A DNA stretch of 64,000 nt, from the NCBI GenBank assembly GCA_033675265.1, contig JAUJYZ010000103.1, positions 1 through 64,000 of the forward strand. Reading direction: 5' to 3'. Under the pieces are notes generated by a model. That model did not search any database. It worked only from the letters and a program-made list of their open reading frames with translations, and had not been told where the DNA came from. The stretch is from Actinostola sp. cb2023 (taxonomy: Eukaryota > Cnidaria > Anthozoa > Actiniaria > Actinostolidae). This document shows, piece by piece, positions 54,473 through 64,000 of this stretch (its first letter is position 1; the number at the start of each line of letters is the position of its first letter). Position numbers and translations under genes: made by a program.

Positions 54473-55131
54473 GGCCTGGGTTTCAAAATGGCTGCCGTTT
54501 ATTTGATGAGGGGGTAGTCTTTCTCCTTTTCTTTGTAATCTTTTACCTTAAAACTTTGACAAATAATATATAGTCACGACCTTAACAAAAATTACGTAAC
54601 AGTTTCCATGGAAACCTGGTATGTGACCTTTGAACTCTAATTGAAATATCATTTTATAAAAGCCTTCTGCATTATAGTAAAGTGATTTCATATGTCTGAT
54701 ATTTTTATGGATATGAATAGGGGGTAAGTCATTACTTATAACCCCAACGAGGGCGGTGAAGAAAAATAATTTTAAACAATCTTAAATTGAGAGTATCATA
54801 TTTCATTTCAGCCTAAATCAGCCTTACCGATAATATTTGCAATTGCCCTCGTTGGATATATATTCTATGGACTAACTCTGATTCACTTGTATAACAATTT
54901 CCTGCACATTAAAACGCTTTAATATAATGCAGGAGGCTTTTATATCAATTATTTAAATTAGAGTTCAAAGGTCACATTCCATATTTCCATGGAAACTATC
55001 ATGTGTAATTGTCAACATCGTGGCTATATTGTAATTGCCAAAGTGTTAAGATAAAATATTACAAAGAGAAAGAATTAGACTACCCCCTCTTGAATTGCGG
55101 CGGCCATTTTGAAAAGTTTGAGACCCAGGCC
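54473..55131. mobile_element. TTAA-target MITE
   Basis: 659 bp with ends GGCCTGGGTTTCAAAATGG and the inverse, arms of about 200 bp, flanked by TTAA at 54469-54472 and 55132-55135. No transposase. piggyBac or Kolobok type by target. Confidence 0.8.
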
Positions 55132-55749
55132 TTAATGTACTTGAGTGTACTCCATTCTCGTTGTTAGAATGCCCACTCAATTTCTCGGCTGGGTTAATTA
55201 AGCTATGGGAAGCGCGACTGTGCATCTGGCCGTTGACTGATATATTGTTAGGGGCAAACTACAACACAAAAGAAGTGCTGAGGTGAATCAGAATTGTAAA
55301 CACGATTTATTGGTTACTTCTCTCCAAAACTCAAAAAGCTCTTGAACCCCTTGATCCCACAAATTCCCTCCGTTATGAAACCATAAATATATTGCTTCGT
55401 GACTTGACGAAGGGGAACCAAGGGTGTGTTCCCAGACCGGCACAATTGTGGATGTTCCCAGCGACGAAGCTTTAAGGGTCTCTAACTCTTATTAGGTGGG
55501 CGGTGTCCATGCCTGCCCCATATAGATCATTTCCATGGATGTGGACGGTAATAGCCCAGCCCAGCTAGTGGGATTTCAGCTAGTTGCTACAGCTAGTTGC
55601 TGCTGTGGTTCTATCGGCTGCTGTTCTGTAGTTGAGGACTAAACTAGAACGGTTGTGCCTGTTGTGGAGGTTGCTGTCGTTGAGCTTCACGCTGCCTTAC
55701 ACAGGCGGCCCAATGTGTCCTGGTCGGGTTGCCGGACAGGACGCAACGT
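55132..55749. other. Intergenic before the second transporter copy
   Basis: From about 55250 a tgttaggggc start and richer GC suggest a retroelement LTR, but no partner or target duplication was found. It ends at the border of the duplicated segment. Confidence 0.35.
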
Positions 55750-56190
55750 TAATTTGGCTTCGGCGACGTGAAGATAAATCTATGGAAAAATCTGCGGTAA
55801 AGTGTCGGAAAGAGGCTGAACGCAGAGCTCGGGCTGCTTATTAACCTTGCCAGTGATCCCATGGGATTCAAGCATGCGCATTCCGCGTGCTGTGTCATTC
55901 AAAGACAATTAATTTGGCCGAGAAGACCATATTCGTGGTTATTTTAATAACGAGAATACTATATAATTTTCGCGGATGATTCAACTTATGGGTGGAAAAT
56001 GATCCTTATATATGTATCTTTATTTTCCACCTTCTGGAACACTGACTTTCTATTGTAATAATAAGAAAATACAAATGTTGTGAGGGTATATGTACAGTTT
56101 CTATAGTAAAATGACTAAAAATATCCCTTATTTTGTCATGAAAAAGATACTATAAAGTTTTAAGTTTGGTCATTTATATCGATGTCAGTA

Positions 56191-56304
56191 GAGTGCAAAC
56201 GTGAAACAGTGCTAACTTTAATTAGCACTAAATAGTGCAATTTCCATTAGTGCTATTTAGTACTAATTAGTTAGTGCTGTTTCATGGGTTTAGTGTTTGT
56301 ACTC
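56191..56304. mobile_element. MITE E, copy in transporter B (complete)
   Basis: 114-bp hairpin element starting GAGTGCAAACGTGAAAC, flanked by TA at 56189-56190 and 56305-56306. Confidence 0.8.
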
Positions 56305-56766
56305 TAGTTAGTTTATTATCTTGACTTTCCTTTCCACGTTCTGGAAATGTTGAAGGAATACGCAAATCAAGATAAAGACTAGTTTTGAGTATACACATAA
56401 GGCCATTTTAGCTCAATTCCTTTGTAATTCGAGTCACACTCAAATGACCATTATTTCAATCTCGCGCCAAACAATAGGAAAAGTCCCGTATGTGTCCCTT
56501 GATTCTGTGCGATGAAAAGTCTGCGTGTATACGTAGTATTTAGATACCCAGATTGATTAACTATTTGCTTAGAACCTTCTGTGGTACTGATTGATGTGAA
56601 AGTTGGCTGTCATACTAAATATTTAATTCTACCAATTTTGCTGGCATCAACCCGCTTTAAGGGTAATTTTCGATTATTTAATATTTAATTACCCATAATG
56701 CACCCGATATATTGATATTTCGTAACGGCCAGAATGTTATATAATTCAAGTGAAAATTATTATTAT

Positions 56767-56951
<185 letters not shown>

Positions 56952-57106
56952 TCTTGTCACCTCAGTAGTCAACTTAATATATGTACATATTTTCGAACGC
57001 TACTTTTAAGCATTGACACTGACATTTACATTTACTTGATAATGACATCTGACGATGTCGAAACTTACGACGGTCGTAACCTATTATCGCTCATTTTTCT
57101 TATTCA

Positions 57107-57107
<1 letters not shown>

Positions 57108-57145
<38 letters not shown>

Positions 57146-57147
57146 TA
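57108..57147. repeat. (ATT)n microsatellite
   Basis: About 40 bp, the counterpart of the array at 37200-37262. Confidence 0.9.
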
Positions 57148-57309
57148 GCCTTGCTGGATGCGATACTAATTTCTGACAAGTCCCTAATGTGGAGTATTTT
57201 AACTTTGCATTTATATATGGGTGTTGTGAATAGTACAAAATGTTGCCCAGAATTAGTATTTGCCCTTGTTTTCAAAATCATTTATTCTTTTAAATCACAT
57301 ATCTTTCAG

Positions 57310-59955
57310 ATCGCTTACATTGCGATGGCAAAATCGAGCTTTCTTGAACCGTTGTTTCAAAACCCAAAAGAAGAAGCAGGATTCTTCTCTCTCTTGTCCA
57401 TGTCATGGATGAACAGGCTCCTGATCTGGTTATCAGCGTCCATTAAACGACGATGATTTGTACGATCTGTCGAGCGACAATAAAGCAGAACACATTGCAG
57501 ATCAGACGAACGATGCCTGGGAAGAAGAAGTCATAGCTGCAAAGAAGCAGAAACGAAGACCTCGACTTTGGAAAGCTTTGATAAACGTTTTTCCTTGTCA
57601 ACGCTATGTTTTCATTCTTTTACTAAAAATTTCAGCAGAATCGCTGACTATTTTCAAGGCAGTTTTATTTTGGCTCTACCTGAAGATGCTTGGTGAAGGC
57701 TTCCACCAAACGTACTACACAATATTAGTTGTGACAAGTTTTTCTGTGGTACTATTATTGTCTCTTCTATTATCAAACCACCATAAATATCAGTCACTCG
57801 TAGTTGAGATGTGTTTGAAGGTCGCGCTGATTGGATGCATTCATCAAAAGGTAAATGTAGAGGAATATTAAACAATTATTGAGTTTTGATGATATTTAGT
57901 AAATAAACCCCTTCTGGCGACTGGTATACAGCTATTTCAAAAAAGGTTGGTGAAGGTTTTGTTGCATCTTGCATGTTAACGTTGCATGTTGCATACCAAG
58001 CCCGAAATGCACTATGGGCGATGTGAATGGAGTCAGCGAAAGGTCGCAACAATGTGGACTCTGGGAATTTTCACAAAATTTATCTTCGCAATATGAAGCC
58101 GGCATATTTTCTTTTGTATGTGCATGCAGACATTGTTTACATATGATCCACAATTCATTTCGGGCTTGGTATGCAACATGCAACATGCAAGATGCAACAA
58201 AACTGGCACCAACCTTTTTTGAAATAGCTGTATCGGATGATAATGTCCTGCGGCTGAGAGATGGTCCGAAAAATCAACAGTTAGCCGAGAAGAGAAGCTT
58301 CGTAAAATCGTAAAATCTGTTATTATCAGAAGAATGCGTGACCATTGCCGTGACATGGGCGTGTGACGTCAATTCTGCGGCTGTTGATTGGTTTGTGGCA
58401 AAATCAAGTCAAACTGGTTTTCTGTGGCTTCGAGCGAAGTTTTGTGAAAAACAACGAATTAATACAAGGCTTAAACTTGCTCAAATATTGTATGTTTTCG
58501 TCTAACAAAGTTCATCAAAAGTACAATGTTAACGAAAGAAAGTCTAATCTATCAAGCTGTGGACAATACAAGTGACAAGTGTCTCTCAACACCGAGAATT
58601 TTCGTCATGGCCGGATGAGTTCGTGTCAACACAACTAGTTTTCAAAACTGTTTTTTTACTGTACAAAAATAACTAGAGTACAAATATAATAAGGAATTTA
58701 TTAAATATAAACATCAAGAAAAAATATTGTAAAGCGAGCAGCCATGTTTACACTGTGAATGATCAATTAAGTGCGCATGCTCAGACCGTTATTTGCAGCG
58801 AACATTGCTTAATACATACTGCGCATGCTCAGACCGTTATTTGTACGCAGTTATTTGCAGGTCTTTCAGCCAATCAGAACTGCGGATAGAAATGAGTCGA
58901 ATGATAAGGGCAAATATTGTACTCATATTTGTACTCTACTGAGTACAGTTTGTGTATATTTGGATAATAACACTTGATATTTTGCGAGTGACATAATCTG
59001 AAGCAACAAGTCAAGATATTTCAAGATCATTCAGATTTTCCCAACAAGTTCAAGCAAGATAAATCCGTTTTTGCTTTGTATTTTGGAAAAAGGGCCTAAA
59101 TGGTTAGCCGGCATCGTATTGAAAGCGCTATTTCCAAGAAATTACGAAATACAGGTCTATAACGCTGCGTGTTTGGAAAATACCTGCCACTCAACTACGG
59201 AATCGTTTCATTCCACAACCATTATTAGCGAGGAAAGAATAAGAAAGTTTCTTTATTCCAGAAGTTCCGACGTAGATTCAACAGCCAGTGTATGTACCAC
59301 TTCCAGTAACAACGCCAGATCCACAATAAGTTACATGATCTAGCAGCTGCTATAATGATGGCATAGTATAAGAATTTTAAAATATTAGCATTTGGTATCC
59401 GTGGTTTAAATATTAGTTTAAACAACATGCATTTAATCGGACCGATATTCAACCATTATCTGTTTCAATAGGTATTTAAAAATACGTGATCTAATCTAAA
59501 AAACACCCATATTTCTACCTTAATTCGATCTCTCTTATCTGAAATAACGATTACACAGCATTTTATTTCTTCTAGATTCTGAGAACAAGGCGCTACATTC
59601 TCTCGCAAGTGAAACTTGGCCACGTACAAAATCTAGTTTCTAATGATGTTGAAAAAATAGAACAGCTGGTTAAGATGTCTACATGCCTAATATCAGCACC
59701 ATTCGTCATTGTTGCCTCCATTATTTCTTTGTGGATGTTAGTTGGATGGCAGTCACTTTCTGGCACTTTCTTCATTTTAGTTCCCTTGGCAATTACAGCG
59801 GTTATGGCCAAACAATTCACTAAATTACGACGAGCACAAGCACTGTTAACAGACAAGCGTCTCAATACTGTACACGAGATTATATCTGGTATACGAGCTG
59901 TGAAGGCTTTTGCTTGGGAGGAGAATTACACGAACATGGTGAAGACTGTTAGAAG
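57310..59955 (+). pseudogene. ABCC transporter gene B, 5' part, frameshifted
   Basis: Tandem duplicate of gene A. Exon 1 (57310-57850, ATG at 57325) has a 2-bp deletion near 57423, where gene A has aagact and this copy atct. The frame reaches a stop at 57454-57456 after 43 codons. The rest of the exon stays open in the other frame to its donor AAG|GTAAAT. Exon 2 (59576-59955) is 380 nt as in gene A, open throughout, with acceptor tcttctag and donor AGAAG|GTAGGG. Later exons would lie beyond the window. The first exon looks dead. Internal initiation or a sequencing error are alternatives. Confidence 0.8.
57929..58230. mobile_element. MITE F in intron 1 of gene B, TA target, empty site known
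   Basis: 302 bp with ends CAGCTATTTCAAAAAAGG and the inverse, flanked by TA at 57927-57928 and 58231-58232. Gene A has the uninterrupted sequence ggtatatcggatg at 38035-38047, an exact empty site. Long inner arms contain gcatgttgcataccaagccc and its inverse. Confidence 0.95.
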
Positions 59956-62900
59956 GTAGGGGCACTGATAACGTATACTGAATATTATGGGAGGAGAATT
60001 ATAAGAACACGGTGAAGACTGTTCGAAGGTAGGGGCACTGATAACGTATACTGAATATTATGGGAGGAGAATTATCAGAACATGGTGAAGACTGTTAGAA
60101 GGTAGGGGCACTGATAAGGTATACTGGATATTATGGGAGGAGAATTACACGAACACGGTGAAGACTGTTAGAAGGTAGGGGCAATGATAACGTATACTGA
60201 ATATTATGGGAGGAGAATTATAAGAACATGGTGAAGACTGTTCCAAGGTAGGGGCACTGATAAGGTATACTGAATATTACGGGAGGATAATTAGAAGAAC
60301 ATGGTGAAGACTGATAGAAGGTATAGGCAATGATAACGTATACTGGATATTATGGGAGGAGATTCATAAGAACACGGTGAAGACTGTTAGAAGGTAGGAA
60401 CAATGATAACGTAAACTGGATGTTATCTTAGGAGAATGAACATTATGTGAGGAGAATTCCAAGAATATGGTGAAGACTGTTAGAAGGTAGGGGCACTGAT
60501 AACGTATACTGGATATTATGGGAGGAGAATATAAATTACACGAATATGGTGAAGACTGTTAGAAGGTAGGAGCAATGATAACGTAAACTGGATGTTATCT
60601 TAGGAGAATGAACATTATGTGAGGAGAATTCCAAAAATATGGTGAAGACTGTTAGAAGGTAGGGGCACTGATAACGTTTACTGGATATTATGGGAAGTGA
60701 ATTACACGAACGCGGTGAAGACTGTTAGAAGGTAGGGGCACTGATAACGTATACTGAATATTATGGGAGGAGAAATACAAGAACATGGTGAAGACTGTTA
60801 GAAGGTAGGGGCACTGATAACGTATACTGGATATTATGGGAGAAGAATTATAAGAACATGGTGAAGACTGATAGAAGGTATGGGCAATGATAACGTATAC
60901 TGGATATTATGGGAGGAGCATCATAAGAACACGGTGAAGACTGTTAGAAGGTATGGGCAATGATAACGTATACTGGATATTATGGGAGGAGAATCATAAG
61001 AACACGGTGAAGACTGTTAGAAGGTAGGAGCAATGATAACGTATACTGGATGTTATGTTAGGAGAATGGACATTATGTGAGGAGAATTCCAAGAATATGG
61101 TGAAGGCTGTTAGAAGGTAGAGGTACTGATAACGTATACTGGATATTATGGGAGGAGAATGGATATTATGGGAGGAGAATTACACGAACATGGTGAAGAC
61201 TGTTAGAAGATAGGCGCACTGATAACGTATACTGGATATTATGGGAGGAGAAATACAAGAACATGGTGAAGACTATTAGATGGTAGGGACACTGATAACG
61301 TATACTGAATATTATGGGAGGAGAATTACAAGAACATGGTGAAGACTGTTAGAAGGTAGGCGCACTGATAACGTATACTGGATATTATGGGAGGAGAAAT
61401 ACAAGAACATGGTGAAGACTGTTAGAAGGTAGGGGCACTGATAACGTATACTGGATATTATGGGAGGAGAAATACAAGAACATGGTGAAGACTGTTAGAA
61501 GGTAGGGGCACTGATAACGTATACTGAATATTATGGGAGGAGAAATACAAGAACATGGTGAAGACTGTTAGAAGGTAGGGGCACTGATAACGTATACTGG
61601 ATATTATGGGAGGAGAATTATAAGAACATGGTGAAAACTGTTAGAAGGTAGGGGCACTGATAACGTATACTGGATATTATAGGAGGAGAATTACACGAAT
61701 AAGGTGAAGACTGTTAGAAGGTAGGAGCACTGATAACGTATACTGGATATTATGGGGGGAGATTTATAACAACATGGTGAAAACTGTTAGATGGTAGGGG
61801 CATTGATAACGTAAACTGGATATTATGGGAGGAGAAATACAAGAAAATGGTGAAGACTGTTAGATGGTAGGGACACTGATAACGTATACTGGATATTATG
61901 GGAGGAGAATTATAAGAACATGGTGAAGACTGTTCCAAGGTAGGGGCACTGATAAGGTATACTGAATATTACGGGAGGATAATTAGAAGAACATGGTGAA
62001 GACTGATAGAAGGTATAGGCAATGATAACGTATACTGGATATTATGGGAGGAGATTCATAAGAACACGGTGAAGACTGTTAGAAGGTAGGAACAATTATA
62101 ACGTAAACTGGATGTTATCTTAGGAGAATGAACATTATGTGAGGAGAATTCCAAGAATATGGTGAAGACTGTTAGAAGGTAGGGGCACTGATAACGTATA
62201 CTGGATATTATGGGAGGAGAATATAAATTACACGAATATGGTGAAGACTGTTAGAAGGTAGGAGCAATGATAACGTAAACTGGATGTTATCTTAGGAGAA
62301 TGAACATTATGTGAGGAGAAATTCAAAAATATGGTGAAGACTGTTAGAAGGTAGGGGGCACTGATAACGTATACTGAATATTATGGGAGGAGAAATACAA
62401 GAACATGGTGAAGACTGTTAGAAGGTAGGGGCACTGATAACGTATACTGGATATTATGGGAGAAGAATTATAAGAACATGGTGAAGACTGATAGAAGGTA
62501 TGGGCAATGATAACGTATACTGGATATTATGGGAGGAGCATCATAAGAACACGGTGAAGACTGTTAGAAGGTATGGGCAATGATAACGTATACTGGATAT
62601 TATGGGAGGAGAATCATAAGAACACGGTGAAGACTGTTAGAAGGTAGGAGCAATGATAACGTATACTGGATGTTATGTTAGGAGAATGGACATTATGTAA
62701 GGAGAATTCCAAGAATATGGTGAAGGCTGTTAGAAGGTAGAGGTACTGATAACGTATACTGGATATTATGGGAGGAGAATGGATATTATGGGAGGAGAAT
62801 TACACGAACATGGTGAAGACTGTTAGAAGATAGGCGCACTGATAACGTATACTGGATATTATGGGAGGAGCATCATAAGAACACGGTGAAGACTGTTATA

Positions 62901-64000
62901 AGGTATGGGCAATGATAACGTATACGTATATGGGAGGAGAATCATAAGAACACGGTGAAGACTGGAAGGTAGGAGCAATGATAACGTATACTGGATGTTA
63001 TGTTAGGAGAACACGGTGAAGACTGTTATAAGGTATGGGTAATGATAACGTATACTGGATATTATGGGAGAATGGATATTATGGGAGGAGAATTACAAGA
63101 ACATGGTGAAGACTGTTTAGAGGTAGGCGCACTGATAACGTATACTGGATATTATGGGAGGAGAAATACAAGAACATGGTGAAGACTATTAGATGTAGGG
63201 ACAGATAACGTATACTGTGGGGGGCACTGATAACGTTAGGTACTGGATACGTATACTGGGATGGAGGAAATACAAGAACATGGTGAAGACTGTTAGAAGG
63301 TAGGGGCACTGATAACGTATACTGAATATTATGGGAGGAGAAATACAAGAACATGGTGAAGACTGTTAGAAGGTAGGGGCACTGATAACGTATACTGGAT
63401 ATTATGGGAGGAGAATTATAAGAACATGGTGAAAACTGTTAGAAGGTAGGGGCACTGATAACGTATACTGGATATTATGGGAGGAGAATTAGAATTACAT
63501 GGTGAAAACTGTTAGGTGAAGACTGATAACGTATACTGGAAGAATAGGTGCACTGACTGTTAGAAGGTAGGCGCACTGATAACGTATACTGGATATTAGG
63601 GGGGAGATATAAGAACATGGTGAAAACTGTTAGATGGTAGGGGCATTGATAACGTAAACTGGATATTATGGGAGGAGAAATACAAGAAAATGGTGAAGAC
63701 TGTTAGATGGTAGGGACACTGATAACGTATACTGGATATTATGGGGGGAGAATTATAAGAACATGGTGAAAACTGTTAGATGGTAGGGACATTGATAAGT
63801 ATACTGGATATTATGGGAGGAGAAATACAAGAAAATGGTGAAGACTGTTAGATGGTAGGGACATTGATAACGTATACTGGATATTATGGGAGGAGAAATA
63901 CAAGAAAATGGTGAAGACTGTTAGAAGGTAGGGGCACTGATAACGTATACTGGATATTATGGGAGAAGAATTACACGAACATAATAATAATAATAATAAT
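59956..64000 (+). repeat. Splice-donor satellite, gene B, at least 55 units
   Basis: 73-bp units as in gene A, each with an exon-2 end, donor GTAGGG (some variants) and intron part, running to the edge of the window. Variant units (ggatgttatcttaggagaat) recur in the same order at 60231-61235 and 61922-62858, so a block of about 1 kb was duplicated. Near 63180-63260 and 63500-63600 units are scrambled or partly deleted. Confidence 0.95.
63982..64000. repeat. (AAT)n tract at window end
   Basis: The satellite runs directly into AAT repeats at the last 19 bases; the array may end here. Confidence 0.8.

Noticed and set aside
55250..55749. Solo LTR before transporter copy B
   Set aside because: A tgtta start was seen but no matching end, target duplication or second copy; kept only as a low-confidence remark.
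61750..63354. Open frames within the splice-donor satellite
   Set aside because: They arise from the 73-bp repeat on either strand and show no protein features.

Overview
The window looks like nuclear DNA of an invertebrate animal, most likely a cnidarian. It is AT-rich, spliced (GT-AG introns), crowded with small inverted-repeat transposons, and carries a 24.4-kb Polinton/Maverick whose gene set resembles those I know from cnidarian genomes. The species cannot be fixed from sequence alone.

Layout. (1) 1-860: flank with (ATT)n microsatellites. (2) 867-25265: a Polinton with 202-bp terminal inverted repeats and a 6-bp target duplication (TCGTAA). It encodes a zinc-finger protein, protein-primed-type DNA polymerase B, retroviral-type integrase, double jelly-roll major capsid protein, packaging ATPase, a VLTF3-like late transcription factor, a candidate sliding-clamp-like protein, a candidate minor capsid protein, coiled-coil and membrane proteins and several unknowns. 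It is dead: frameshifts, premature stops, and three insertions (an 8-bp-TSD element with two further nested MITEs, a 6.5-kb TTAA element with 1.25-kb arms, and a TA-target MITE inside the polymerase gene). Nearly every gene starts at a TATATA-type motif fused to its ATG, on both strands; this looks like the element's own promoter signature. (3) 25.3-36.2 kb: transposon-rich intergenic DNA with a 1.2-kb repeat (inverted partner at 52-53 kb), a decayed hAT/DUF4371-type transposase, a Crypton-like scrap and several MITEs. (4) 36.2-49.6 kb: an ABCC (MRP4-type) transporter gene in seven coding exons, with tandem arrays in two introns. (5) 49.6-55.7 kb: repeats and MITEs. (6) 55.75-64 kb: a tandem duplicate of the transporter's 5' part. 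Its first exon is frameshifted, and its second intron is a satellite of more than 4 kb that runs off the window.

The Polinton genes form a virus-like replication (polymerase, integrase), morphogenesis (capsid, ATPase) and expression (VLTF3-like) set. The host genes are membrane exporters. The most unusual structure is the satellite shared by both transporter copies: its 73-bp unit is the last 40 nt of exon 2, the 5' splice site and 33 nt of intron, so each repeat carries a copy of the splice donor (about 10 copies in one gene, about 55 in the other).
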